From Arthonia radiata (taxonomy: Eukaryota; Ascomycota; Arthoniomycetes; Arthoniales; Arthoniaceae): a stretch of 64,000 nucleotides of DNA. A model generated the notes under the pieces. The model searched no databases. It was given only the letters and a program-made list of their open reading frames with translations, and was not told the DNA's origin. The first letter of the stretch is position 1. Each line of letters opens with the position of its first letter. The translations under genes and the position numbers were made by a program. Below are positions 45,993 to 56,533 of this stretch, piece after piece. The stretch lies in the NCBI GenBank assembly GCA_002989075.1, contig PSQN01000005.1, positions 372,001 to 436,000 on the forward strand, in the 5' to 3' direction.

Positions 45993-46788
45993 CTACTTCT
46001 TTTCACAGATGACTGTGGCAGGGACAAGATACACAGGCTCCCCAACACCCAGCTCGTACCGCACAAGAGCGCCAAACAACGTATACTTCACCGTCGACCC
46101 GGGTACATCGTCCTCACCCAACGCGTCATTCTCAAAGCCCTCGGCACTGATCGACGGGTCTTTTGCGCCCTCGATGACGTACCCCGCGTCCATTGACCAC
46201 ACCTGATGGATGGAGCGGCTCCGACGCATGCGCAGCGCGAACTTGGTTGCCATCTCGCACCAGTCGTCGATATCGTGACGTTGCAGGGCGCCGCGTTCTT
46301 TGGGATCCAGCGGCTTCAGGATCGCCCATATCTCGTCACTTGTTTGTTCCTCCCGGTGAAGCAAGTGCCTCTTCCGCGGCTGCAGAAGGTCGACGCACTG
46401 GATGGTGAGCTTCCGCTACTCGATCATGGTTTGTTTCTCTTCTGCGTGTCTCTGTAAGCTCATCGCGTTTCATAGACGAGTCAGTATCACTTCACGCACC
46501 TCTTCGTCCGCGATGGTGATGCTGCAGTCCTTCTTCGAGCTTCACCAGATCCCGTTCGTCTTCTTCGCCGAGACCAAAGCATGGCTGATCCAGTATCCCG
46601 GCCTTCAACAGCTGGAAGATCTTGGCCCGGAGTCGCCATCGCATATGCTCAAATGCCGTCAACGAGTCCATCTGAGCACCTTTCAATGTTCCAAGCTTTA
46701 CGCTGAGCAGCAAGACGACAAGTCTTTGGTCCAGTGATGTCTTGGTGTATGCGGGTTGTGTATTGGACTGGTGGATGAGCGACTCCTG
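45993..46788 (-). pseudogene. Conserved-looking gene of unknown function, probably decayed
   Basis: Two blocks carry strong coding character on the reverse strand but in different frames. Block 1 (46500-46788) encodes MRWRLRAKIFQLL- and CFGLGEEDERDL-type sequence. Block 2 (45993-46415) encodes PRKRHLLHREEQTSDEIW, DIDDWCEMATKFALRMRR and SIHQVWSMDAGYVIEG. A 48-bp intron (46452-46499) is plausible between them. Neither that intron nor an 84-bp alternative ending at the TAG at 46416-46418 puts both blocks in one frame, so there seems to be one frame change and one in-frame stop; a further TAG at 46789-46791 sits just before block 1 in otherwise sensible sequence. Coding sense continues weakly to about 46980. 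It could be a young pseudogene, or an assembly error, or a more complex splice pattern. I do not recognise the family. Confidence 0.5.
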
Positions 46789-47410
46789 CTACCAGTTCCT
46801 CTTGACTCGGTCCGTTCTCATGGCCTTCGGTAGTACCAAAACGATGTCTGCATTGCGTTCTCAACAGCTCTTGTCTGCGAGGAGGCTATTCCATCGTATG
46901 GGACATATCCAAGTTCAGAGCCGCATACTGTGGGTATGTATAGTGTCGCGGCGACTGCTGATGTACGCACCATCTTTGCTAGTTTCTTTTGCCTTTGGTA
47001 AATGTCAAGATCTACGGACGGTACATGGAAGAATAGTCTTTGGAAAGTCTGGCAAGCTAAGATGGAACTAACAAGAGTTCGAGCAGGTTGAGATGATGCC
47101 CGGAATAGTAGAAAATGTGTTGGAGAGAATTTACGTGATCCACATCGGGTGCGTGTTGCGCAGGTCAGCTCTGACACGTTCAAGCCAAGAATGTAACGGC
47201 GACGATGACAAAATTATGAGGGACGGAAAGGTGATTACAGTATTCTGAAGCTTTTGTACGCGAACAGGCACAATGATCAGCATTGTCGTTGAAACTTCAA
47301 CTTGATCGCTATGTTCCCTCGACCTTCACACGTCCGGATGAGACACATTGCTCCTGCAAGACCTCTACTGCGTTTCCGACATACACTGTTTTGCTCATCA
47401 TCGGAGGTCG
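46789..47410. other. Upstream part of decayed gene and intergenic region
   Basis: Reverse-strand sequence at about 46800-47000 still shows patches of coding sense (for example NADIVLVLPKAM, and YQRQKKLAKM before a GTGCGT donor), but no continuous model could be made. The rest holds nothing recognisable. Confidence 0.35.
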
Positions 47411-48649
47411 CTAGCGCTGCTGCGGAGCATCCTTCTCTTCAGCGCTTGTTTGCTTGAAGTTGGCGTTCTTATCAGCCTCAGGCTCAGGGTCATTGCTGGC
47501 GACGCGATCTCCAGCATGCTCAGGCATGTCTCCCGCTTCCCCAGCATTGCTAGCCTCGTTCTTGCCGACAGAGGACTTTTCACATTTCACAGGTAGGTTT
47601 ACGTAAAGCGAAACCCCACCCTCGTCATCGAAATCAAATGAGGCGGCAGACTGAGGGCCGCCATCGTCTACAGCAGCTTCTTTGGGTTCCTCCTGCAGCT
47701 TGACGTTCACGCCTTCATCACTGGAACTTGATGATGAGTTGGAGGCAACGGGCTCTGCCAAGTCATTGTGTGTCTCCTCCTTCTTGTACGTGAAGTTGGG
47801 CTCGCCGCTGTTGTGGTTGACTGTCTCGGGAGCTGCGGTGCCAACGTCGTGGGCTGATTCGAAAGTCTCCTCCCAGGTGCAGTAGTACTCTCCATCGTCT
47901 CCCATGCGCCAAACACAGAACAGACCACTCGAATCCGCTGTCTCATTCTCCTGGACTGTATCTTGAGCTGACGTAGCACCGGCTGACTCGTTCGTTTCCT
48001 CCCATGCCCAGCAATACTCTCCGTCGTCTCCACGACGCCGCACGCACGTCCACTTCCTCGAGTCAGCCACCTTGTTCTCCACAAGATTGTTCTCAGCGCG
48101 CATGTCATCCTGCCTCAGCTTCTCTACAGCCTCCTTCGCATCCCGACTGGTAGGATAGATACTGAGGGCGAACTCCGCGAGCGATGAGAGCTCTTCGGCC
48201 GTGTTTGGGTCAGATAGTACTGTATTCGTCGGAGCGGTCGCCCATTCATATGGCTGCTTCATCGGCTGCATACGCGTCCGAACCTGCTCGAAGAGCGCCT
48301 CGATGCCGTAGAGAACGCGGTCGAACGCACCCGCAGTCAGCTCAACACCCCGCGCTGCCAGAGCTACCTCATTCCAGTTTCGGTCCAGAGGGTATGTGAA
48401 GGCTGCATCGATACGCTCGAGTCGACGCTGCTGGACTTGAATCGGCGACTCGGGATCGATGCGGTTCCACCCCCCCAGATCAGGCTTCACGACGTGTAGA
48501 TCCTCCTTTATTTTCTCCAGACGCGTCTCAACCTGCCTCAGGGCATTGCCAGAAGCGTACGATCCCGTGCACTCCAAGAGCTTAGGGAAATGAAACAGCT
48601 CGCTGTTGATCAGGGCGATCGCCGTTTCTATCTCCTCGTTAGCTCGCAT
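47411..48649 (-). CDS. Unknown acidic protein with duplicated WTCV-GDDGEYC-WEET motif (412 aa)
   Basis: Single exon. The N-terminal ~185 residues are helical and charged. Two near-copies follow: WTCVRRRGDDGEYCWAWEET (200-219) and LFCVWRMGDDGEYYCTWEET (243-262), spaced 43 residues, sharing C-V-x3-GDDGEY-x3-WEET plus the following Ser/Ala/Thr-rich linker. The C-terminal ~150 residues are acidic, Ser-rich and disordered, with a short FDFDDEGGVSLYVNLPV segment near the middle that could be structured. No signal peptide or membrane helix. I recognise no family; the duplication may be a small zinc-free, Cys/Trp-based domain or part of one. Its long continuous frame and G+C-rich third positions support a real gene. 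Confidence 0.7.
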   Translation of the reverse strand: MRANEEIETAIALINSELFHFPKLLECTGSYASGNALRQVETRLEKIKEDLHVVKPDLGGWNRIDPESPIQVQQRRLERIDAAFTYPLDRNWNEVALAARGVELTAGAFDRVLYGIEALFEQVRTRMQPMKQPYEWATAPTNTVLSDPNTAEELSSLAEFALSIYPTSRDAKEAVEKLRQDDMRAENNLVENKVADSRKWTCVRRRGDDGEYCWAWEETNESAGATSAQDTVQENETADSSGLFCVWRMGDDGEYYCTWEETFESAHDVGTAAPETVNHNSGEPNFTYKKEETHNDLAEPVASNSSSSSSDEGVNVKLQEEPKEAAVDDGGPQSAASFDFDDEGGVSLYVNLPVKCEKSSVGKNEASNAGEAGDMPEHAGDRVASNDPEPEADKNANFKQTSAEEKDAPQQR

Positions 48650-49752
48650 CCTGACGCCTGGTATGCAGAAGAAGCTGTGGGATTTGTGTGTGTTGATGTC
48701 GTACGCAAAGAGCGCGACGAGACAGACGCGTAGGTCGCGCGTTGTTTACGCGGGATCGGATTGCCATTTTGAGCCAGCCAGAAGTGTTGATGAACAAACC
48801 ACCTTTCGTCGCGGTCGTTTGCCTTGTGGTCAGCCACTTGTATCATACATCCACCTGCCCATCAGTGAGGCTCCACTTTTTTGTTTGACTAGCAAACGCG
48901 TTTTAGTTTCAAGCATTCCATTATCTTCTATCCCAAGCTAGAAATCGAAAGGCTCCGACCGCCTTCACGTTTGCGACAGTAAACGGCCTCGGCCATAGCG
49001 GAAATGTAGCTAACGCCAATGTCTTACCAGTGCGCTCCTGAAGCGCAGAGAGTGTGCGCTTTGCGAGGATGATACGATTTCGATGAGCTGGTAGAAAGTA
49101 CATGGAATCAGAGATTGAGATGTGCCGCCTTCATGAGAGATTTCAGCCATGTGCAGCCCAGACCCAAACACAAACAACAGGAGTTTTGAAGTGTCTCAGA
49201 GTGATCATGCGTAGTAGTCAAACGCCACCGTCCTTTGCATTTGCGGAAGTCGTGTGAACCCCCCATTATAGACAAGGATGATAGAGATTGCGGCTTCCTT
49301 AGCAGTCCAAGAGACCAGGATGCGTCGCGCTCTACGGGCCCCATAGTGGAAAACACGATTTGGCCGTCGTGGCCTGCCATGGCACGTCTGTGCTATGACT
49401 GCTCAAACTGCAGTGGGTACTAAACAGCATGCGTGAACTCGAGGATTGAGGTCAATTCGAGAAGTGAGGCCAATTTGAAGGCCGAGGTAAGCTCGAGGAT
49501 TAGAGTGAACTCGAGGTCGGTAGATCCTGCACCAGCGGCGACTCGAGGCGAAGTGAGATAGTGTTATGGTAGCTAGGCCACTCACTCTTTCGCGTTTGTC
49601 ATTTTCCGCTTGTTCGATATGTTCGCCACCTCTCTAGTGGTAGGTACATGCGGAGGTGAACACAAAATCATTCTCTCGTTGGAGACTTTATCGCTTAAGA
49701 TCCTGCTTGCATTGTGCTTCTTGTTCTCACCATTATCGTCAACGCAGTGAAA
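48650..49752. other. Intergenic region with an 18-bp repeat
   Basis: About 1.1 kb without a gene. It carries a diverged 18-bp tandem repeat (listed separately) and otherwise nothing I recognise. Confidence 0.45.
49436..49525. repeat. Degenerate 18-bp minisatellite, about five units
   Basis: Five successive 18-mers align without gaps: AACTCGAGGATTGAGGTC, AATTCGAGAAGTGAGGCC, AATTTGAAGGCCGAGGTA, AGCTCGAGGATTAGAGTG and AACTCGAGGTCGGTAGAT. They share A-x-TCGAG/TTGAA at the left and GAGG near the right. Units 1, 4 and 5 are most alike at the left end. Confidence 0.7.
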
Positions 49753-50502
49753 ATGTCACATCCATTCGGAACAGTGTACGACCGCTCAACAGACCAAATC
49801 GATCCCTATCACCTCCCGCAGCTGTACAAGCTCGTAGGCTGGTGGAGCAGCCTCGGGCCCCTGTTGTACAACATGCACAGTGCTCATTACCTGCTCGACG
49901 ATGCGCAACGACGTACACTCATGGCAGCTGTCCAGACCCCTCACGCCATCGGTAATCATTTGATGAGCCTGTCGACGGACATGTTGAAGCTGAATCTACA
50001 GCCATTGGATGAAGACATCTCTGAGATCTATCAATCCCTCAGGACGAAGCTGGTGCTCGAAATTCCAGGTAAGAGATTGAACGATCCTCTCAAACGTCAC
50101 TGCAAGCGTTTGATCAAACTTTCGCAATACTTCTCACCGCTGCGGAATCTCGTTGTTGATTTGGATGTGGTTGCGTTGGCGTGGGCGATCGCGATGATGA
50201 AAGGACTCGCGGATTACGACTTGGTGTTCAGTCATCCAATCATTGAAACCGCCAATTTGCTGGAGCGAATGAGGATGGAGGAGTTGGAGAAGATCTGGCG
50301 AGGACAGAGACCGGGCAGTGACGAGCGGTTGGATATTGTACGCCGTCGCTTGGAGAGGAGATTCGATCTCGAGAGTTTGACATTGGAGGTTGATCTTCCG
50401 GCGAAGTCTGACTGGGAGCGTGATCTCGCAGAGGGAAAGGTTCAAGTCCTGGGAATGGTGGTATCGTTGAGAAGCTTCGGCTCGCCATATGAGCTCATGT
50501 GA
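49753..50502 (+). CDS. Hypothetical protein (249 aa)
   Basis: Single exon from the ATG at 49753 (MSHPFGTVYDRSTDQIDPYH). The product is mostly helical and charged, with no signal peptide or membrane helix. A middle segment (LVVDLDVVALAWAIAMMKGLADYDLVF) is hydrophobic enough to be buried. The C terminus (LEVDLPAKSDWERDLAEGKVQVLGMVV) reads as beta-rich. No family recognised. The frame opens further upstream but without an ATG. Confidence 0.6.
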   Translation: MSHPFGTVYDRSTDQIDPYHLPQLYKLVGWWSSLGPLLYNMHSAHYLLDDAQRRTLMAAVQTPHAIGNHLMSLSTDMLKLNLQPLDEDISEIYQSLRTKLVLEIPGKRLNDPLKRHCKRLIKLSQYFSPLRNLVVDLDVVALAWAIAMMKGLADYDLVFSHPIIETANLLERMRMEELEKIWRGQRPGSDERLDIVRRRLERRFDLESLTLEVDLPAKSDWERDLAEGKVQVLGMVVSLRSFGSPYELM

Positions 50503-50663
50503 GATTTGTGCAGGGAAACAGTGACCTCGTAGTTGGTGATAGCATAGCGCAGCCTTTGTGCACTGAGGCTGACACACATGCTTTGCCCACGCACTGGCAT
50601 ATCATGTAGTGAAGGGTCTGAGCCGGAGAGACGGTGGGCCATGTCGTATGAGGATCACATCAT

Positions 50664-51510
50664 CTATTTGCTCTTCGCATGCCTCCTCTTCCCCGAACTT
50701 GAATCTCTACCTCTGGAATCACCACTTCTCAACGCCTGCCGCTGCTGCAGATACTGCGAGACGATGTTCTGCACACTGCCCGAGTCATGCTTCGGCTGCC
50801 TCATGTAATACAGTCTTGCTCTCCGCGCCCTCTTCACGCGCCTCTGCACGACTTCAATACCCTCCACGTTCGGGCTATATATCTTGTACCACATCTCCAC
50901 GCCCACTCTCGTCAGATTGTTCCGCAGCAATATAGCAGTATCAATACCCTGTCTTCGAATATTTATGCAGACGCCGGCGTAAGGATCGCCATTCTTCTGG
51001 CGGACAAGGAGGATATCACCAACTTTAGCAGCCTCGGGATTGCGCTTGGCAAAGAGGCGGCTTCGTGCGCCGGACGGGTCGAGCGTAGTGAGTTGCGTCA
51101 GAGTGAGCGTCGCTATGGGGTCCTTGCAGACGGAGCGTGTGGAAGGAGGGGACGGGTAAACTTTGATGGTTTTGCCTATGCAGAACATCAGCACCGGGCA
51201 CACTCGGCTGTGCATACAGACATTGAGACTTACGCGGAGCATCAGCTTCACCGGTGAGAATCTGCCATCTCGTGGGATTGCGCGATCCGCGCTTTGCTGC
51301 TGCTGCTTCTGTCTCTGCTTCCTCGCGGCGATCCTTTCGATCGAGTCCCAGGAGGGTGGAAGCGGGCCTATGTCGTGGTCGAACGAAGTAGAGTTGAAGG
51401 CTTTTCTGTAATCCAGCTCGTGGTAGCGCCCTTCGCACAAGGTGGTCCATTGGGTCTGTATAGCTCGTAGAAACGAATTGTTGGAAGAAGAGCGGACGTG
51501 TCAAGGTCAT
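50664..51510 (-). CDS. IMG1: Mitochondrial ribosomal protein bL19m (5' end unresolved)
   Basis: The conserved core is unambiguous: LDPSGARSRLFAKRNPEAAK, GDPYAGVCINIRRQGIDTAI, RNNLTRVGVEMWYKIYSPNV and RRVKRARRARLYYMRQPKHD, ending in a basic tail, as in bL19 of the large mitochondrial subunit. A GTAAGT donor at 51233 marks an intron. Two acceptors are possible: 51176 (58-bp intron, good branch site), which joins the frame starting at ATG 51510 (MTLTRPLFFQQFVSTSYT, a fair mitochondrial presequence), or 51123 (111-bp intron), which joins the other upstream frame (FDHDIGPLPPSWDSIER), whose codons have better third-position G+C but which has no ATG unless another exon exists. Both readings keep the core in frame. 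It is divergent from and very close to the gene at 51644. Confidence 0.82.
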
Positions 51511-51643
51511 TGAAGAGGTCTTGGCATGTCCGAAAAGAGACGAGCGTCCAGTTGATGTCCGCTCATTCCTCTGCCAGTCGGCATCCAAAGTCCGAGCATA
51601 TAGACGGCGCAAAAGGAGGGTGCCTCCATACACTCGTTGCAAC

Positions 51644-53004
51644 ATGTCTGGAAAAAGCTCACAGCGGTCGCTATGCCAATGCAGCAACCGCCTTGTCCTT
51701 CCTCATCCCCGTATCCAATCTCGTCGCGCATTCACCAGCACCTCCGGACGCCGAAAACATGGTATAAACAGAATACTCAACATCATCGATTGTCTAGCTG
51801 ACAAGTCATAGGTCCCGTTCCAATCTTCCACCCCACGCCCTCCGAAGACCTCTCCGCCCTCCTCACAGACATCCGCCACAAGATCTTCCTACCTGCGCAT
51901 CTGAAACGCCCACAGCAGAATCTTATATACCGCACCCGTCACCATGCCATGCTACAATCCGACCCTTTCGAAGTCGAGGTCGGCTCAGATACACAAACTG
52001 AAAGATTCATGCTCCAGCCTATCGACCGCACGAAAGACGTGCCAGACAGCTGGCGGAGTCTGAGAAGGGCGATGGAGCTCATGGGCCAGGTTGGCGTGCC
52101 CGCGGTAGATGCTGGCACAGCGCGGCGAAAGGCGAACGAGCAGGGAAAGGTGGGAAATAACAGGCAGGCGCAGGAGGGTGAGAGCGAGGCAGAGGAGGCG
52201 GCGAGCGAGGGCGCAAGGAAGAATGAATACGACAATCTAGTACTGCTGTTGACGGGCTTGAGGATAGCAGGACGAAGGTGGAAGCCGTGGCAATGGGAGA
52301 TCATTGCGCGGACAGCTGGGGAGAATGGCGCCGCGTATGCGCTACTGGAGGCCGCGAGACAAGCGGAGAGGACGGGCTTGTATCTGTATGACCTGCGGAT
52401 CGTGAGAGAAGTCATGTGGGCATGTCGTTCACACGCTGAAAAGAACGGGTGGAGCGCAGGGAGCTGTACGAAAGCGTTGCGGTACGTGGAGGAGTTTGCG
52501 AAGCTGATGGAGGAAGACGTGCAGAAGAAGGAGGCCGAGAGGGCGATACATAAGGGCGTACTGGACGAAAAAGTGAACCCGCGGAGGCAAGCCGATATCG
52601 TTGGTGTTGCAGTAGAGCTGGCGGCGAAGAGAGTGGAGGCTTTGAGAAACGAGGTGGCAGGAGAGGAGGATATATTTAAGGCACAAGAGAAGGCAGAGAG
52701 CTATGTGCAGAGGCTGCTGCCCAACATTGAAAGCACTGTCGACGAAAGTTCGAAGGCCGTTGCTGATGCAAAGCCACTGGGCATGGTTGCGGACTACGAG
52801 CTACTGCGTTGGGTGCCCGTGCTCAACGGCCTCAAGACAATGCAGAACAACGACACAAGCAATCCTGACGGCCTAATAGAGCCCATCAAGGGCTTCACGA
52901 AGAAGATCCAGGACGCAAAAGCTGCAGTTGTTGATAATGTGGGAGGTGATGAAGGAGGGAAACGGCGAGGGCTCATATGGTGCAACGCCGCCCAAGTTGT
53001 ATAA
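51644..53004 (+). CDS. Unknown conserved mitochondrial-type protein (436 aa)
   Basis: Exons 51644-51761 and 51812-53004; intron 50 bp (GTATAA..TAG with a CTGAC branch site). The N terminus (MSGKSSQRSLCQCSNRL... IQSRRAFTSTSGRRKHG) is rich in Arg and Ser without acids, a likely mitochondrial targeting sequence. The second exon gives PVPIFHPTPSEDLSALLTDI and IFLPAHLKRPQQNLIYR, then a helical body with WKPWQWEIIARTAGENGAAY and an acidic linker near 170-190. The body resembles fungal mitochondrial proteins of PPR-like helical type but no clear repeat is visible. It shares a short divergent promoter with bL19m, which suits co-regulation of mitochondrial genes. Confidence 0.72.
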
Positions 53005-53113
53005 TCTAGATGTACATCTAAGCTGTATGATATAGACTTGTACTTTTCAATGTGAGAATCAAGTCGTTATTCATAACGGTTGCATCATGAGCGTAATGGC
53101 ACCATTCGCTTCG

Positions 53114-54872
53114 TCAAACGTAGGCGAGGGTTCCATCGTCGTTGAAGTTGCCGACTAGGCCGAGATTTACCTCGCCTCCTGCCACTGCGGGGCCTGTGAC
53201 ATGTATCTGAGAAGAACAGGTCAGCATTTTTGTCACGGTGATGTGCGTGTGAGAATTGAGTTACCTCTCCCATCGGCTTTTGCCCCTCGATATTCTTATG
53301 TGTGTCGGTATCTACAAGTCTGATTTCGACACTGCTGACTGGCGCGCCGAAATGACTGTGTCTGTTCTCACCTGTATCGCCTTTCCTGTAGTCATAGAAT
53401 TGAGTCTGCGTGACGGTCCCTGCCACCTTGGCAGCCGTCAAACCGTATATCACACGAGCGCCGGTGAAAGCTCGCAACTCCGTCAACACATCTGAGCTGA
53501 GCAACGGAGTGCCTGAATGCGCGCGCTCAAAGACGTAGAAAAGCCTAAGCTTGTTTGGTACTTTGCCGAGTGTAGCTCGTGATGGCTGGATGGCACCACT
53601 GCCAATTGTACTTGGTGCCATGTATCCTGACTGGAGTGCCTGCTTCTGTGAGTTCAATGCGTACTTCTTGACGGTGCCGGTAGCAGTAGACTTGGTAGCC
53701 TCGTGCAATTTGAGTGCCGAGGCTGCGGAGGCGACCATGATGGTAGGACTGATGCCCGCAGCTGCTTTGGCGAGGTTGACATCGTTGCCAGCAACAGAGT
53801 TCAAGGCCACGGAGGCGCCCTGGTAAAGCGCAGCCAAGGTCTGTACCAGGACATAAGGCTGCGTCAAGCTGTCAGCAGGCAGGAAAAGGTCTTCATGCGA
53901 GACGCGATTTCGATGCGGGAGTGCTGTGATCTGTGCGCCAGCAGCGGACGATATGTTCTGTTGTGAGAAATGAACCATATCTCCCGAGGTATTGGATTTG
54001 TTGAGCCAAACGGTCGTTATCCCTGGAACCTTTTCAGGCTGGCTGCTTGCCGGCAGCTCATCCGTAGTGGTTGTAGCAGATTGCTCCACGATTTCGTGCC
54101 ATGCATGCGAACCGATCTTCCCATCCTCCTGATTCCAGTCTACGTGTCGACTGGTCTTCTCGACAACCCACAATACTTGTTTGACATCTTTACATTTTGC
54201 TTTGATATCAATAAGAGGAATGGTGCCAGCTTCAGTGATAAGAAGCTCGGCAGTGCTCGCTGCGGAGAGCTTGAGTGTCACATCTTTGGGTAGTCCGAAC
54301 GGAACTAAGACTACGTCAAAGCCATAGAAGGCTGCTGTAAAGAGGGAAAGAACGAGTTCGACTGAATTGGGCAGGCATAAGGCCACCGTTGTGCTCTTTT
54401 GTTTCTTGATGTAAGTCCCAATGGCATTGATTTGCCTGGTCATTTCCGTTGTGTCATGCTCTTCAATCTCCTCCCGACCATACACGGTTTTGATCGTGCT
54501 CTTGTTTCCGGTTGGCTTACCATCGTCCGAAAGCGTACCGTTGATAACTCTCCGCCATACGTCTCTTAGATCGCCATCCTTGCCAGGCATCCATCTGCCT
54601 TGGCCCTCTTCCTTGACATTCAAGCCTGACTTGAGTGGCAGACCATGAGGTACTTCTAGAGAGCGATGGACCGCAGACTCCCCGGGCATCCGCACCATAG
54701 CTATATTGGACTGCCGCGAGAGTAGAAGTGGGTGCGTGTCTGGCTCTCTGTAGGTCAAGATAGGATATGCAAATACCAACAGGAGTGCAACTATCAGTAG
54801 CGTGCTCCATAGGTTCCAGCCGGCAAGCAGCTGCTCCAGCTGAGCGTCCAGTTGCTCCAGCAGTCCTGCCAT
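53114..54872 (-). CDS. Membrane-anchored AMP-binding (acyl-CoA synthetase-like) protein, probably non-catalytic
   Basis: Exons 53265-54872 and 53114-53206; intron 58 bp (GTAACT..CAG). 566 residues. A transmembrane helix at 21-39 (LWSTLLIVALLLVFAYPIL) is followed by an ANL-superfamily fold: YIKKQKSTTVALCLPNSVEL, a GFDVVLVPFGLP segment, and a late GAPVSSVEIRLVD-type strand with IYGLTAA. The usual ATP-binding TSGTTG-x-PK loop is replaced by LNKSNTSGDMVHFSQQN, and the chain stops (GPAVAGGEVNLG ... FNDDGTLAYV) before the A8 hinge and C-terminal lysine domain. That pattern suggests a structural or regulatory paralogue rather than a ligase. The terminal exon was added because it continues the frame to a typical GEIHVTGPAV ending. 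Confidence 0.78.
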
Positions 54873-55323
54873 CTCGGCGCTACTTTAAGCGCAGATCGTT
54901 GGAACCGCAAAAGTGGGCAGTGCGTGTAACAGCCTCGCGCGCGCACGTTCAGTCTGCCCGACGCATGTGGTGATTGCTGGGTTGTGTATTGCAAGGCGAG
55001 GACATGTGAGATGAATAGCTCTGGCCTAGAGGACGGCAATGATTCGCAGGCTTGGCAGGGTTGGCCGCTGCGGGTGTAAACAAAGCAATTTACCCAGACA
55101 ACGACCAACGTTTCCAATAGATCACCTCTACACTTTGACTTCTAGCTTGAGATTGAGAACAGGTAAGTCACTACGGTCGAAGATAATACTAAACAAGCAG
55201 CACGTCTCCCAGCGCCCTTCACCAACATTGCGAATTCAACTTGCGAACACTCAGACCAATTCGACCTGGCTCGTCGATAGCTGCGAAAGGGCTGCAATCA
55301 TCGGTGAAACGATACCAGCTTTG
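54873..55323. promoter_or_regulatory. Divergent promoter region of AMP-binding-like gene and POM34
   Basis: 450 bp with no gene. The POM34 frame is open upstream to 55039 but without a usable ATG in good context near a leader; GTAAGT at 55163 might be a 5' UTR intron donor. Confidence 0.4.
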
Positions 55324-56165
55324 ATGTCCTCCACCAGCGTGCAGACGGCTACTCCAATTAGTCCGGCACCTCAGACTATCGTCTCAGACGCTCCTGCGGG
55401 ACCATGGCACCATCCGCGCCTGGATGAAATCAATCGGAGACTGAACAGATCGACGTTTGGCGAGCGACAAATCAGGCTTCTGATCAGCAATGTGGTGCTT
55501 GCGCTCCTCACCCTCTCACTACCGGCCCTCCTCGCCTTCGAATCACTGTGAGCAAGTCCAGCTAGCACGAAGCTTCACACACGCTAACTAGCAACAGGTC
55601 GTTTCTCCGGGGGATGATCTATTCATTGCAGCCATTCACCGACTACACACTTTGGACATTACGCGCACTCGCAGCTTATAATATCCTGTTTGCACTTCGG
55701 CCGTTGTATAATGGCAAGGACGACCTCTCGGACATACCTCTCACACCTACCCAAAGAGCTCTGCTACGTCTAGGACCTGCTTCAAAACCAGCGACGCCGG
55801 GCTCGCACTTCATAACGCCACCACGCTTCTCGAGATCAACAACACCACGCAGTGGCAGTGCCTCAGGCTCGCCATATTCGGATTCACCGCTGAGTGGGTA
55901 CGGCGCCACTGCAACGGGCAACTCGCCATCTGCCAGCCCTCTCTTCCAAAAGACGATGAATCGTGACATCCAAAGGCGTCTTAGCTATGGCTCGCCGTCG
56001 CCATTGGGACAAGGTAATGGGGTAAGAAGGTCTTCGGGTTCTCAAGCGCTGAGCCCCGCAAGCCAGATTACGTCCAAGAACGCCAGTGTTAGTCTCAACA
56101 ACAGATGGTTATACGAGAAGGGCAAAGGTAGTCCATCGTCACTTAGAGGTTCATTCTTCCAATGA
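55324..56165 (+). CDS. POM34: Nucleoporin POM34
   Basis: Exons 55324-55547 and 55598-56165, intron 50 bp; 263 residues. Pom34 is a membrane ring component of the nuclear pore, partner of Pom152 and Ndc1. Two transmembrane helices are at 51-72 (LLISNVVLALLTLSLPALLA) and 91-108 (TLWTLRALAAYNILFALRP), joined by a short loop. The C-terminal half is Ser/Pro-rich and ends with the WLYEKGKGSP motif typical of this family. Many SP sites suggest phosphorylation. The splice is in phase 2 and joins FESL to SFLRGM naturally. Confidence 0.82.
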
Positions 56166-56533
56166 CAACGGGACCCAGCATAGCTTGGTAGATAATTGAG
56201 GATGCTAATGTTGCGGCTATGTATACGATACCCCGATGTATAGAATTACACAAATGAAACGGAGATGATTATCTTGAAGATCCAGGCGCTCTAATTTCAT
56301 GTATGCTTATAGACTGAGACCGCCTCCAATACAAGGTTTGTACTTCTCAAGTGATCTGCAAACGCGCTGTTGCTGTGTCAGCCAAGCCTCCCTCTACGCC
56401 TAAACAAACACATGTGAATGCGCCAAATTAAATTTCGGACGCGGCTCCGGTCACAATGCTCCTAAACGTCGAGAATCTCAAATGAACCAAATCAGAGAAT
56501 TACGTGCCTTGAATAGGTGCGGACCGACCAGCC
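56166..56533. other. Intergenic region between POM34 and HID1
   Basis: 367 bp, no gene. Should hold the POM34 3' UTR and the HID1 promoter. Confidence 0.4.
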
